A DNA stretch of 64,000 nucleotides from Pedobacter ureilyticus (GCF_005925345.1 NZ_SSHJ01000001.1:1-64000); one strand, 5' to 3'. Positions 33,818-43,133 are shown, counted from the stretch's first letter. Program-made: numbers and translations. The notes: generated by a model not told the origin, from the letters alone.

Positions 33818-34393
33818 TTACAATCCGGTATTGGTTCTAAACAACTTAATTGCGATAGCTAAAAGAATTACACCGAAACTTTTCCTAAGTACATTTAATC
33901 CTGTTTTGCCTAATAGCTTCTCTAATCTGGATGTGTTTTTTAAAACGAAGTAAACAAATACCATATTCAAGATTATTCCTATCAAGATATTTTCTGTACG
34001 ATATTCAGTTTTTAAGGATAAAAGTGTGGTTAACGAACCTGCACCAGCAATTAGTGGAAAGGCGAGAGGAACGATAGATACGGTTTCTGGTGCTTCTTCT
34101 CTAAAAAAATTAATGCCTAACACCATTTCCATTGCAATGAAAAATATTACCAGCGAACCCGCAATGGCAAAAGATTGAACATCTACACCAATCACGCCCA
34201 ATACTGCTTTTCCACCAAATAAAAATAAAATCATAATGGCCGTAGCTACAACGGTTGCTTTTTCCGACTGGATATGACCTGCCTTTTTGCGCAAAGAAAT
34301 GATAATCGGGATAGAACCCAAAATATCAATAATCGCAAATAAAATCATCGAAGTGGATAGAATTTGATTAAAATCGAATTGTAGCGGTTCCAT
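33818..34393 (-). CDS. MarC-family integral membrane protein (UPF0056)
   Basis: A 191-residue protein with about 6 membrane helices. The opening MILFAIIDILGSIPIIISL and the middle FPLIAGAGSLTTLLSL are conserved MarC segments. MarC was once linked to multiple antibiotic resistance, but that role was later not supported, so the function is unknown. It starts at ATG 34393. Confidence 0.9.
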   Translation of the reverse strand: MEPLQFDFNQILSTSMILFAIIDILGSIPIIISLRKKAGHIQSEKATVVATAIMILFLFGGKAVLGVIGVDVQSFAIAGSLVIFFIAMEMVLGINFFREEAPETVSIVPLAFPLIAGAGSLTTLLSLKTEYRTENILIGIILNMVFVYFVLKNTSRLEKLLGKTGLNVLRKSFGVILLAIAIKLFRTNTGL

Positions 34394-34466
34394 ACGTTAA
34401 AATTTGATGTAAAAGTACAGCTTTAAATGATAAAGTTGTGAATTTAACGATGTTGATTTTCAATCC

Positions 34467-34500
34467 ATAAAAAAAGCGACTGCATGATGCTAATCGCTTT
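34467..34500 (-). terminator. Terminator downstream of ettA
   Basis: AAAGCGA at 34473-34479 pairs with its complement at 34494-34500. On the minus strand the stem is followed by a run of T, so it terminates ettA transcripts before marC. Confidence 0.75.
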
Positions 34501-34511
34501 AGCTTAAATAT

Positions 34512-34567
34512 TTTACCACCTAAGGAAACCTTAGTCTTAATTGTGCTAAGGTATCTAAGGTGGTAAA
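34512..34567. repeat. Long two-stage hairpin behind ettA
   Basis: An outer 10-bp stem (TTTACCACCT at 34512-34521 with its complement at 34558-34567) encloses an inner 7-bp stem (ACCTTAG at 34528-34534 with 34546-34552). It sits between the ettA stop and the simple terminator at 34467-34500, so the ettA 3' end holds two hairpins in tandem. Confidence 0.75.
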
Positions 34568-34604
34568 GAAATCTAAAATCGTAATTCGAAGATCTAAAAT
34601 CCAG

Positions 34605-36284
34605 TTATCCCAGTTTCTTATACCTAATTCTCTTCGGAGTTACATCGCCTAATCGTTTTTTACGGTTTTCTTCGTAATCCGAATAATTACCTTCAAAGAA
34701 ATAAACTTGCGAATCGCCTTCGAAAGCTAAAATATGCGTACAAATACGATCTAAGAACCACCTATCGTGGCTAATCACTACTGCACAGCCACCAAAGTTT
34801 TCTAAGGCTTCTTCCAAAGCACGTAGGGTGTTTACATCGATATCGTTGGTAGGCTCATCCAGTAATAAAACATTAGCGCCTTCTTTTAAAGTAATGGCTA
34901 AGTGCACACGGTTACGCTCTCCACCAGATAAAACGCCAACTTTCTTCTGCTGATCGGCACCGTTGAAATTGAATTTAGAAACATAAGCCCTAGAATTTAC
35001 CTGCTTGTTACCCAACAACATGTTATCTAACCCATCGGTGATATTTTCGTAAACCGTTTTTTCAGGGTTTAAATCGTTGTGCATTTGATCTACATAACCT
35101 AATTTTACCGTTTCACCAACCTTAAAATCGCCGCTATCTGGTTGCTCTTGGCCAGTAATTAAACGGAATAGGGTAGTTTTACCTGCACCATTTGGGCCAA
35201 TAATACCTACAATACCTGCTGGAGGTAAAGAAAAGCTTAAATCCTCGAATAACAATTTGCCGTCGTAAGCCTTTGAAATATGGTTAGCTTCGATTACTAC
35301 GTTACCCAAACGAGGGCCTGCAGGAATAAATAATTCTAATTTTTCTTCGCGTTCTTTACCGTCTTCGCTAGCCAACTTATCGTAATTGCTTAAACGGGCT
35401 TTAGATTTTGCATGACGAGCTTTGGGTGCCATACGTACCCATTCTAACTCACGCTCTAATGCTTTTTGTCGTTTACTTTCTGTTTTATCTTCCTGCGCTA
35501 AACGTTTCGCTTTTTGATCTAACCAAGAAGAGTAGTTGCCCTTCCACGGAATACCTTCGCCACGGTCTAACTCTAAAATCCATCCAGCTACGTTATCTAA
35601 GAAATACCTATCGTGGGTTACTGCAATTACAGTTCCCTCGTAGTTTTGCAAGAATTGCTCTAACCAATCGATACTTTCCGCATCCAAGTGGTTGGTAGGC
35701 TCATCTAATAATAATACATCAGGCGATTGCAACAATAAACGGCACATGGCCACACGACGACGCTCGCCACCCGATAAAACAGCAATTTTAGTGTCTGGAT
35801 CTGGGCAACGCAAAGCATCCATTGCACGTTCTAATTTATTGTCTAGTTCCCAAGCGTTTGATGCATCTATTTTGTCTTGCAACTCGCCTTGGCGCTGCAT
35901 CAATTTATCCATCTTATCCGCATCAGAATAGTTTTCTTCTAATCCAAATGCTTCGTTAATAGCTTCGTATTCTTTCAGTACCGCAGTAATTTCGGCAACG
36001 CCTTCTTCTACTACTTCGCGTACTGTTTTTTCTGGATCTAGTTCTGGCTCTTGCGCTAAATATCCTACCGAATAACCTGGAGAAAATACGACTTCGCCTT
36101 GGATAGATTTATCTAAACCAGCAATAATTTTTAATAAAGATGATTTACCAGAGCCGTTTAAACCAACAACGCCGATTTTAGCTCCGTAGAAAAAAGATAG
36201 ATAGATATTTTTTAAAACCTGTTTTTGTGGCGGATAGATTTTACTAACTCCCGCCATTGAAAAGATTATTTTTTCGTCTGACAT
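34605..36284 (-). CDS. ettA: Energy-dependent translational throttle protein EttA (ABC-F)
   Basis: A soluble ABC-F ATPase that binds the ribosomal E site and gates the first elongation steps according to ATP/ADP level. It has two ABC domains in one chain: Walker A GLNGSGKSS and GPNGAGKTT, signatures LSGGERRRVAMCR and LSGGERNRVHLA, and two DEPTNH/DEPTND Walker B regions. The linker between them carries the long helical arm (KTESKRQKALERELEWVR). At 559 residues and with the N-terminal FSMAGVSKIYPPQKQVLKNI, it fits EttA better than Uup or resistance ABC-F proteins. Confidence 0.93.
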   Translation of the reverse strand: MSDEKIIFSMAGVSKIYPPQKQVLKNIYLSFFYGAKIGVVGLNGSGKSSLLKIIAGLDKSIQGEVVFSPGYSVGYLAQEPELDPEKTVREVVEEGVAEITAVLKEYEAINEAFGLEENYSDADKMDKLMQRQGELQDKIDASNAWELDNKLERAMDALRCPDPDTKIAVLSGGERRRVAMCRLLLQSPDVLLLDEPTNHLDAESIDWLEQFLQNYEGTVIAVTHDRYFLDNVAGWILELDRGEGIPWKGNYSSWLDQKAKRLAQEDKTESKRQKALERELEWVRMAPKARHAKSKARLSNYDKLASEDGKEREEKLELFIPAGPRLGNVVIEANHISKAYDGKLLFEDLSFSLPPAGIVGIIGPNGAGKTTLFRLITGQEQPDSGDFKVGETVKLGYVDQMHNDLNPEKTVYENITDGLDNMLLGNKQVNSRAYVSKFNFNGADQQKKVGVLSGGERNRVHLAITLKEGANVLLLDEPTNDIDVNTLRALEEALENFGGCAVVISHDRWFLDRICTHILAFEGDSQVYFFEGNYSDYEENRKKRLGDVTPKRIRYKKLG

Positions 36285-36385
36285 TGTGAATATTTTATTT
36301 CTGCAAAGATGTTATTTATTTTGCAAAGCACGAAGAGTAGCCCGTACTTGTTTAGGAAACCAAGTGCTTTAAAAAAGGCCATTAA

Positions 36386-36415
36386 CAAAAAAACCGTAGG
36401 GTAGACCACGGTTTT
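36386..36415 (-). terminator. Terminator downstream of the nfu-type gene
   Basis: AAAACCGT at 36390-36397 pairs with its complement at 36408-36415, followed on the minus strand by a T-run. Confidence 0.8.
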
Positions 36416-36438
36416 ACGAATTATTTAACGAGTGAAGT

Positions 36439-36987
36439 TTATAGTGCTTCAGAAACTACATCTTTAACTTCTGGTACCATACGTTGCAATAAGTTTTGAA
36501 TACCCGATTTTAAAGTAATCGTACTCGATGGACAACCACTGCAAGAACCTCTGAGCTCAACCGTTACTACACCCTCATCAAAAGATTTGTAAGTAATTGC
36601 ACCACCGTCTTGCTCAACAGCCGGACGTACATAATCATGCAAAATTTGCTGTATTTTTATTTCGGTTTCTGTACCTTCAAAATTAGGAGCCTCTTCGGCA
36701 GCATCTTTAATTTTAAGTTCTGCTTCCACGGCACCTTTTACAAACTCCTTCAAAATGGCTTCTATATCAGCCCATTCCGCATCTTCGGTTTTAGTGATGG
36801 TTACAAAATTACTTGCAAAGAATACGCCATTTACGAAATTGAATTTGAACAATTCTTTAGCGAAAGGAGATTTTTCAGCACTTTCTTTAGTTGCAAAATC
36901 TTCGCTACCATTAATTAAAAGCTTATTTACCATAAACTTCATTGTAGCTGGATTTGGCGTTTGTTCTGTATATACGTTAATAGTCAT
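36439..36987 (-). CDS. NifU-like (Nfu) iron-sulfur scaffold protein
   Basis: A 182-residue protein with an N-terminal Nfu domain (NVYTEQTPNPATMKFMVNK) and a C-terminal NifU domain carrying the cluster-binding CxxC in LRGSCSGCPSSTITL. This two-domain layout is that of mitochondrial Nfu1 and bacterial relatives, which carry [4Fe-4S] clusters to target enzymes. It is a single gene with its own promoter box and terminator. Confidence 0.92.
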   Translation of the reverse strand: MTINVYTEQTPNPATMKFMVNKLLINGSEDFATKESAEKSPFAKELFKFNFVNGVFFASNFVTITKTEDAEWADIEAILKEFVKGAVEAELKIKDAAEEAPNFEGTETEIKIQQILHDYVRPAVEQDGGAITYKSFDEGVVTVELRGSCSGCPSSTITLKSGIQNLLQRMVPEVKDVVSEAL

Positions 36988-37007
36988 GTCTAATAGAATT
37001 TATATCA

Positions 37008-37015
37008 CAAAAATA
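37008..37015 (-). promoter_or_regulatory. -7 promoter box of the nfu-type gene
   Basis: TATTTTTG on the minus strand, a perfect TAnnTTTG, about 20 bases upstream of the ATG at 36987. No convincing -33 element was found. Confidence 0.45.
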
Positions 37016-37128
37016 GGAAATTACGCCTCTAAGTGTTGTCTATTTTAGGTCATTAAAAATAAATGAAAAAATGAGAGAGTGCTAAACTATGCCATTATTC
37101 ACTCATTCAAAATTCAATCCCTCAAAAT

Positions 37129-38475
37129 TTAAAATATTCCGGTATACGTAAATGGAGTAATTTTCTTTAGCTCAGCCTTAACGCTATCATTCACATCTAA
37201 ATCATCAATAAATGCAGCAATGGTAGTAGCCGTAATTTTTTGATTAGTTCTCGTTAACGCTTTTAATGCTTCGTACGGATTTGGATAAGCCTCTCTACGT
37301 AAAACCGTTTGGATGGCTTCGGCAACCACAGCCCAGTTGTCTTCTAAATCAGCGTCTATTGCTTGTTGGTTAAGGATGATTTTGCCTAAGCCTCTTAAGG
37401 TAGAGTTGATGGCGATAAGCGTATGTGCCATGGGTACGCCAATGTTTCTCAGTACTGTAGAGTCTGTTAAATCTCTTTGTAAACGAGAGATTGGCAATTT
37501 AGCAGCTAGAAATTCGAACAAGGCATTAGCAATACCGGCATTTCCTTCTGCATTTTCAAAATCAATGGGGTTTACCTTGTGTGGCATAGCCGATGAGCCC
37601 ACTTCGCCTTCTTTGATTTTTTGTTTGAAGTAATTTTTTGAAATGTAAGTCCAGATATCACGATCTAAATCGATAATGATGTTATTGATACGTTTTAAAG
37701 CATCGCACTGCGCTGCAAATTGATCATAATGCTCTATTTGTGTGGTAAATTGAGATCTGCTCAAACCTAAAGTTTCGTTCACAAATTGGTTAGAAAAAGC
37801 TACCCAATCTATCTGTGGGTAAGCAATGTGGTGTGCATTGAAATTACCAGTTGCACCACCAAACTTTGCTCCGTTAGGAACTTGTTCTAAATTAGCTACC
37901 TGCACTTTTAATCGCTCCACAAAAACCATAAACTCTTTACCTAATTTAGTAGGCGAGGCCGGCTGACCGTGCGTGTGTGCCAGTAACGGTACATTTTGCC
38001 ATTCGTTGGCAAGTTCAGTCAGTTTTTCAATTAATTGTTGTAAAGCAGGATAATAACTTTCTGCTAAGGCAAGTTTAAAAGTGTACGGAATAGCGGTATT
38101 ATTAATATCTTGTGAGGTTAATCCGAAATGGATAAACTCTTTATAAGCTTGCAAACCTAAACCATCAAACTTCGCCTTGATGAAATATTCCACTGCTTTT
38201 ACATCATGGTTAGTCACACTTTCGGTGTCTTTCACGCTTTGTGCATCGGCGTCACTAAAAGCTTGATAAATGTTCCTCAACTGCGTATACAGGTTTTTAT
38301 CAAAACTTTCTGTTCCCGGAACGTTGGCTTCTACTAAAGCAATAAAATACTCTATCTCTACCAGTACTCTGTACTTGATTAGGGCATATTCAGAAAAATA
38401 GTCGGCAAGTTTAGCAGTAGTTTTTCTGTAACGCCCATCTATAGGAGAGATGGCTTGTAGCGGAGATAAAGTCAT
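37129..38475 (-). CDS. purB: Adenylosuccinate lyase
   Basis: Catalyses two fumarate-releasing steps in purine synthesis: SAICAR to AICAR and adenylosuccinate to AMP. The superfamily signature GSSAMPHKVNPIDFENAEGN is present, as are HFGLTSQDINNTA and the catalytic-His region LAHTHGQPASPTKLGK. The N-terminal ISPIDGRYR and the 448-residue length match the E. coli-type PurB subgroup. It stands alone, between the nfu-type gene and a small lipoprotein gene. Confidence 0.96.
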   Translation of the reverse strand: MTLSPLQAISPIDGRYRKTTAKLADYFSEYALIKYRVLVEIEYFIALVEANVPGTESFDKNLYTQLRNIYQAFSDADAQSVKDTESVTNHDVKAVEYFIKAKFDGLGLQAYKEFIHFGLTSQDINNTAIPYTFKLALAESYYPALQQLIEKLTELANEWQNVPLLAHTHGQPASPTKLGKEFMVFVERLKVQVANLEQVPNGAKFGGATGNFNAHHIAYPQIDWVAFSNQFVNETLGLSRSQFTTQIEHYDQFAAQCDALKRINNIIIDLDRDIWTYISKNYFKQKIKEGEVGSSAMPHKVNPIDFENAEGNAGIANALFEFLAAKLPISRLQRDLTDSTVLRNIGVPMAHTLIAINSTLRGLGKIILNQQAIDADLEDNWAVVAEAIQTVLRREAYPNPYEALKALTRTNQKITATTIAAFIDDLDVNDSVKAELKKITPFTYTGIF

Positions 38476-38501
38476 AGTTTATTGATTTTTTTAAAGATTT
38501 G

Positions 38502-38509
38502 CAAAGTTA
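38502..38509 (-). promoter_or_regulatory. -7 promoter box of purB
   Basis: TAACTTTG on the minus strand, a perfect TAnnTTTG, about 27 bases upstream of the ATG at 38475. Confidence 0.5.
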
Positions 38510-38556
38510 ACATTTGTTAGCTATTAACATAGTTAAAAAGCAAAATGGCTTAAACC

Positions 38557-38589
38557 AAAAAAGTCCTGAGAAATTCTCAGGACTTTTTC
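38557..38589. terminator. Bidirectional terminator
   Basis: A near-perfect palindrome: AAAAAGTCCTGAG and its complement separated by five bases, flanked by A- and T-runs. It ends transcription of the small lipoprotein gene before purB. Confidence 0.9.
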
Positions 38590-38606
38590 TATACATTACT
38601 ATTTGA

Positions 38607-38798
38607 CTAGTGTTTAACAGTTGAATCAACAACAGTAGTATCAGTAGTTACAACTGTATCAGTTACAGTAGTATCAGCAGTGATAGTAGTGTCAGCACCT
38701 ACAGTATCAGTACCTTCTGATTTGTTTTCAGAAGAACAAGCTACTACAGTTAAAGATAATGCTAAAGCTAAAAAGCCAAATTTGAATAAGTTTTTCAT
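38607..38798 (-). CDS. Small Asp/Thr/Val-rich lipoprotein
   Basis: A 63-residue protein with a lipoprotein signal peptide and lipobox LTVVAC (Cys21), so it should be membrane-anchored. The mature 43 residues are low complexity, built from repeats of the form D-T-T-V/I-T with almost no aromatic residues, which suggests an extended, disordered, Thr-rich spacer on the cell surface or in the periplasm. I do not recognise a family. It is flanked by a strong terminator and may be a highly expressed single-gene unit. Confidence 0.75.
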   Translation of the reverse strand: MKNLFKFGFLALALSLTVVACSSENKSEGTDTVGADTTITADTTVTDTVVTTDTTVVDSTVKH

Positions 38799-38923
38799 TT
38801 TAATTTTCGTTTAAACGTTTTGTTAAATTAATTAATTACTGTTTAATACGTTTAACATAAAAAGGTAACCCATAAAAATTTATTTTTTGAAAATAAATAT
38901 CTAATTAATTGATTTTTAGCTTT

Positions 38924-39562
38924 TTATTTTACACTAACCTCTCCTGGTCTCGTACTCTGAGAGCTATTTCCGCTAGCATTGTTAACCAATTTAGTGGTTG
39001 CTGCTTGTTGATTATGAATTGCCATTAAACCATTACTAGCGAAATTTTGAAGATCTTTATTAGCTAAATGTTGGCCTTCTTTAAACAACATAGTAAACGA
39101 AGCTTGAAAGGATTGTATTTTTTGCAACACCTGTTGGTCTAAAGTTGGCGAGGAAAGCTCTTTTAACGAATTTAATTCTTTACGTTGCATATCAGATAGC
39201 TTTCGTTCCAATAAAATACCTTTGCCTTTGGCAATCATTTCAATATCTCTACTCATTTTTTGATAGTCTGAAGCTATTTTTTTTACGAATACCCTTAGCT
39301 CGTTGTTTTTGCTTTTTGCTGCAATGTTGGTTAGCTCTGTAACGTAAAGGCTCTGCGAATGTATTGCAAGTATAAAAGACTTTTCTGATCCATCCATGTC
39401 TATATCTGCCGTACTTACTTTAGCTTTTGTAGTAGCATCAATTGTAGAATCTGCTGATATGCCGGCGTTCTCTCTCTGTTCTTTTTTTGAAAGTGTACAA
39501 GATGCTGCAGCTAAACTTATTGCAGTTATAGCAACAATTACATTTCTATTTGACTTGATCAT
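38924..39562 (-). CDS. DUF4142 lipoprotein-like protein
   Basis: A 212-residue exported protein; the N-terminus (NVIVAITAISLAAASC) resembles a lipobox with Cys22. The body is helical and fits DUF4142, a ferritin-like four-helix domain: FILAIHSQSLYVTELTNIAAKSKNNELRVFVKKI and the later HNQQAATTKLV. The molecular function of DUF4142 is not established. It is divergent from the LOV histidine kinase, with 139 bases between them. Confidence 0.8.
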   Translation of the reverse strand: MIKSNRNVIVAITAISLAAASCTLSKKEQRENAGISADSTIDATTKAKVSTADIDMDGSEKSFILAIHSQSLYVTELTNIAAKSKNNELRVFVKKIASDYQKMSRDIEMIAKGKGILLERKLSDMQRKELNSLKELSSPTLDQQVLQKIQSFQASFTMLFKEGQHLANKDLQNFASNGLMAIHNQQAATTKLVNNASGNSSQSTRPGEVSVK

Positions 39563-39701
39563 ATTTTCTTAATTTGTTAAACTCATTAATAAAACCAATT
39601 TTAATCTATTTTGATTGCCCGAGTTAAAATAATTTTGAAACACCGAAACAGCATGTTACATTTTCTAGTAGAAATTAGCTCAAACAAATTGTAAGTTTAC
39701 C

Positions 39702-41291
39702 TTGTTTAAACCCGTGTACCTAAAAAAATATAAATTGGCAAATTATAATCAAGATGGGTTCTCTCTCAATGGCGATACCCTAAAACAAGATTTCGATGTA
39801 TTATCGCAAGCCTTGGATTCTTCCGTATCTGGGATTATTATTACAGACAACACCCAACCCGACAACCCGATAATATATTGCAATACCGCTTTCGAAATTA
39901 TTACCGGTTACTCTAGAACAGATATCATAGGACATAATTGTAGGTTTTTGCAACAGGCAGATAGATCTCAACCTGCCCGAAGCCAACTAGCAGAAGCCAT
40001 TGCTAACGGAAAAGAATGTAGGGTAGAGATTAGGAATTACCGTAAAAATGGAGATCTTTTTTGGAATGAACTTTATATGTCGCCCGTTAAATCAGCTGAA
40101 GGCAAAATCACGCATTTTATAGGCGTACAAAATGATGTTACCAAGCGTAAAAAAGCAGAATTAGAATTGCTCGATCAGCAAAATCAGATGGAGCAGAAAA
40201 TTTTGGACAGAACTAGAGAGCTACGTGAAAGCGAATCATTCTTAAGTTCCATTATTCAAACTGTTAGAGAGGGCTTGTTGGTATTAGATCCAGATTTTCG
40301 CATTTTAAGTGCTAATGATCACTTTCTTAGAACATTTAAGGTAAGTAGCCAAGAAACAAAAGGCAAACTGCTGTATGAATTAGGAAATGGCCAGTGGGAC
40401 ATCCAACGGTTGAGAGAAATGCTCATCAAAATTCTTCCAACAAGTAATCCCGTAGTAGATTTCGAAGTAGAACATGATTTCCCACACATTGGCAGAAAAT
40501 TGATGCTTTTAAACGCTTACCGAATTGAGTTGGAAGGCCAATACAAGGATCAAATCCTGTTAGCAATTGAAGACATTACCGAAAGGAGAGAGATTGAACG
40601 TAGGAAAGATGACTTTCTTTCTATTGCTAGTCACGAACTTAAAACACCGCTTACTACGATTAAAGGTTTCGTGCAGATGCTCGAAAAAATTAAGCCTAAA
40701 AATGCGAGCGAAAAATTTGAGCAAACCTTAGCCAAAATAGCGAAATACATCGATCGCCTAAATAATTTAATTGCAGAGCTTTTAGACGTTTCAAAAATCC
40801 AGTCTGGAAATATGGAGCTTCATCACGATGAGTTCGATTTTGATAAAATGGTAGCCGAAACAATTGATAATTTAAGGAGTTCTGCAGGTTTGCATGAGTT
40901 AAAATTAGAGGGTAAATTAGGAAGAAACATTTTGGGAGATGAAAGTCAAATTATACAAGTGATCAATAACTTGGTTTCAAACGCAATCAAATATGCTCCT
41001 GGTTCTACCCAAGTAGGCGTTTACGTGTCTCGAGTTGGCGAGTTTGTAAAAGTATCTGTGACTGATCAGGGTCTTGGTATTAGCTTAGAAGATCAGAAGA
41101 AAGTGTTTGAAAGATTTTTTAGAAGTGGAGATATTCAACGTCGTTTTCCAGGAATGGGAATTGGGCTATATATCTGCCAACAAATTGTGAAAAATCATGG
41201 TGGAACGATTTGGGTAATAAGTGAAAAAGGAAAAGGTTCTACTTTTAGCTTTACTTTACCGATAGAAGGGAGACTGCAAGGTGAAGCGTAA
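39702..41291 (+). CDS. LOV-domain blue-light sensor histidine kinase
   Basis: A 529-residue soluble hybrid of LOV, PAS and histidine kinase. Residues about 35-150 form a LOV domain: photo-adduct Cys80 in GHNCRFLQ, flavin-contacting Asn112 and Asn122 (RNYRKNGDLFWNELY) and the switch Gln143 (IGVQND). A coiled coil (150-178) leads to a second PAS (about 180-295), then the dimerisation/phosphoacceptor domain with His311 (SIASHELKTPL) and the ATPase domain with N-box NNLVSNAIKYA and G-box GMGIGLYI. No ATG is usable: the frame opens with TTG 39702, with GTG 39714 as alternative. It overlaps the next response regulator gene by 11 bases (if GTG 41281 is used). Confidence 0.88.
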   Translation: MFKPVYLKKYKLANYNQDGFSLNGDTLKQDFDVLSQALDSSVSGIIITDNTQPDNPIIYCNTAFEIITGYSRTDIIGHNCRFLQQADRSQPARSQLAEAIANGKECRVEIRNYRKNGDLFWNELYMSPVKSAEGKITHFIGVQNDVTKRKKAELELLDQQNQMEQKILDRTRELRESESFLSSIIQTVREGLLVLDPDFRILSANDHFLRTFKVSSQETKGKLLYELGNGQWDIQRLREMLIKILPTSNPVVDFEVEHDFPHIGRKLMLLNAYRIELEGQYKDQILLAIEDITERREIERRKDDFLSIASHELKTPLTTIKGFVQMLEKIKPKNASEKFEQTLAKIAKYIDRLNNLIAELLDVSKIQSGNMELHHDEFDFDKMVAETIDNLRSSAGLHELKLEGKLGRNILGDESQIIQVINNLVSNAIKYAPGSTQVGVYVSRVGEFVKVSVTDQGLGISLEDQKKVFERFFRSGDIQRRFPGMGIGLYICQQIVKNHGGTIWVISEKGKGSTFSFTLPIEGRLQGEA

Positions 41292-41643
41292 AATGATTTT
41301 AATATGTGATGACGACCCCGGAATTTTAGAGATGTTAGAACTTGTATTAGAAGATACTGGTTACGAAATTATTCCGGAAGCAAATAGCTTAAATGTAAGA
41401 GCCATCGTAAATAAACAAGTCCCAGATTTAGTGATACTAGACCTATGGATGCCCGTTTTGTCGGGAGATCAAGTCCTGAAAATGTTTAGAGAAAATCCTA
41501 TCACAAAAGATTTACCTGTAATCGTAATATCAGCAAGTACCGATGGAAATGATATTGCTTTAAAAGCTGGAGCTACACATTTTTTAGCTAAACCTTTTGA
41601 TGTAGAGAAATTGTTAGAACTGGTAGAAGGGCATCTAAATTAA
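41281..41643 (+). CDS. Single-domain response regulator, partner of the LOV kinase
   Basis: A 120-residue receiver domain with no output domain. The acidic pocket is ICDDDPG, the phosphoacceptor is Asp54 in VILDLWMP, and the conserved Ser and Lys are in ISAS and LAKPF. The start is either GTG 41281, overlapping the kinase stop, or ATG 41293, two bases after it; both place it in one operon with the LOV kinase. The signal must go on by protein contact or phosphotransfer. Confidence 0.9.
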   Translation: MKRKMILICDDDPGILEMLELVLEDTGYEIIPEANSLNVRAIVNKQVPDLVILDLWMPVLSGDQVLKMFRENPITKDLPVIVISASTDGNDIALKAGATHFLAKPFDVEKLLELVEGHLN

Positions 41644-41680
41644 AAAAATAATGTTTTATTAATTAACGAATTATATAGTA

Positions 41681-41720
41681 TAAATAAAGCGCTAGATCAA
41701 TAGACTTAGCGCTTTATTTA
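41681..41720. terminator. Bidirectional terminator between regulator and PqiA-like gene
   Basis: A perfect 14-bp stem: TAAATAAAGCGCTA at 41681-41694 with its complement at 41707-41720, a 12-base loop and AT-rich flanks. It separates two convergent genes. Confidence 0.9.
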
Positions 41721-41741
41721 TGATGGTGAAATAACCTTGAG

Positions 41742-43082
41742 CTAGCTTTCTTCCGCTAGTTCATCCTTTTTCTGCGGACAAGCAATATTTTTCAGCACAT
41801 AAGATACTACAAAACCCAACACCACATAACCTACAAAAATAATGTAGCCAGGCTGTAAAGAAGTGAAGTTGACCGTAGTGGTGGTAAGTACATCGCTTTT
41901 GATATTTAAATCGGTAAGCTGACTTTGTAAAATGCCATTTAGCCCAATGTAGGTCATCAATATACCAATTACCATTACATCTGCCATGTCCCATTTTTCA
42001 GACTCAAAAGCCAAATATTTGGTGACTTTATTTTCTGAGATTAATGGTTTGCACAATAAATGTATGCCCCTCGCTGCCATTCTAAGTAACGGTAAAAGTA
42101 TCACAAAAATGATAATTAGAATACCTACAGTAACCGAATCAGGCTTAGGTTGTTGTATCAATACTTCAGCAATTCCTAAAATACTTTTAGATTGAAAAAA
42201 TAACACCTGATTGCTGAACACCAATTTTTCACCGAGTATATGTAATTCTAACGCACTTATCCGAGCATCAACTTCAATAATAGATACAGTTACGCCAACA
42301 ACAAGTAAAGCTAAACCCATTAATAATGTCATGGTAAACAACGCGTGATGTAAATGTTGTTTTTTTCTTAATGGAAACCAGAAGCAAAGCATAACTAGCG
42401 CAGATGCTAGCATGGCGTAAGCGTAATCATAAGTAACTTTGCGTATGTTATCGAAACGGCTTTCGAGGTGTTTATTAAATGAAGCCAGGGTATTTACCTT
42501 ATACTTTTGGTAAAGATGTTTGGTGATTTTAGCTTGTGCGGTAGCCGTACTATCGTAAGTTTGTTTAGCTAATTGGTTAAACTCGGTAGTGGCTATTCCT
42601 TTTAGTTTATTGATTGACCTTGGCGAATTTATTCTTGTAATGATAGTTTGCGCAAAAGATGGCACTTGATCATGAAGTTCTTTAGGATCTACCAGCTGCT
42701 TAAAAGCGAATTTTTTTAGCTTATTACCTATGCCTTTTTGTGGTTTTTCAAATTCTCTTACTACTTCATTAATCATTCCATGAAGTTGGTCTTCAACTTC
42801 TTTCTTAAGATCTTTTCGCTGCTCTTTCGATATCTTAAAACCTTTAATCTTTTCAGTTACAATCGCAGAAAGTTTGTCTGTCCATAAATCTAAAGAGAAT
42901 ACCCCAAAGGTGATGCTATTGATAGTAGCATAATCTTCTTTTAACTGTTCTTGTTCAGCAGAAATGGAATAAAGTCTGTATCCAAAGTACGACGCCGTAC
43001 ACAATAGCGCAGCTAACACCATCAATAAGGCTACATTAGGTAAGATTTTTTTCTTAAATCTAGAATTGGCTTCTGTTTTCAA
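41742..43082 (-). CDS. PqiA-like membrane protein, copy 1
   Basis: A 446-residue membrane protein. Helix 1 (about 15-35) leads into a charged, mostly helical extracytoplasmic domain of about 175 residues, followed by six or so helices. The C-terminal half carries PqiA-type features: KYLAFESEKWDMADVMVIGILMTYIG and LQPGYIIFVGY. PqiA works with MCE proteins in lipid transport in E. coli, but no MCE gene is present here. The next gene upstream encodes a close paralogue. The only start at the N-terminus is TTG 43082. Confidence 0.7.
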   Translation of the reverse strand: MKTEANSRFKKKILPNVALLMVLAALLCTASYFGYRLYSISAEQEQLKEDYATINSITFGVFSLDLWTDKLSAIVTEKIKGFKISKEQRKDLKKEVEDQLHGMINEVVREFEKPQKGIGNKLKKFAFKQLVDPKELHDQVPSFAQTIITRINSPRSINKLKGIATTEFNQLAKQTYDSTATAQAKITKHLYQKYKVNTLASFNKHLESRFDNIRKVTYDYAYAMLASALVMLCFWFPLRKKQHLHHALFTMTLLMGLALLVVGVTVSIIEVDARISALELHILGEKLVFSNQVLFFQSKSILGIAEVLIQQPKPDSVTVGILIIIFVILLPLLRMAARGIHLLCKPLISENKVTKYLAFESEKWDMADVMVIGILMTYIGLNGILQSQLTDLNIKSDVLTTTTVNFTSLQPGYIIFVGYVVLGFVVSYVLKNIACPQKKDELAEES

Positions 43083-43133
43083 AGTATGTTAAATATTAAA
43101 CAAGGGTTATACCATTCAGTATTTTGGCTAATG

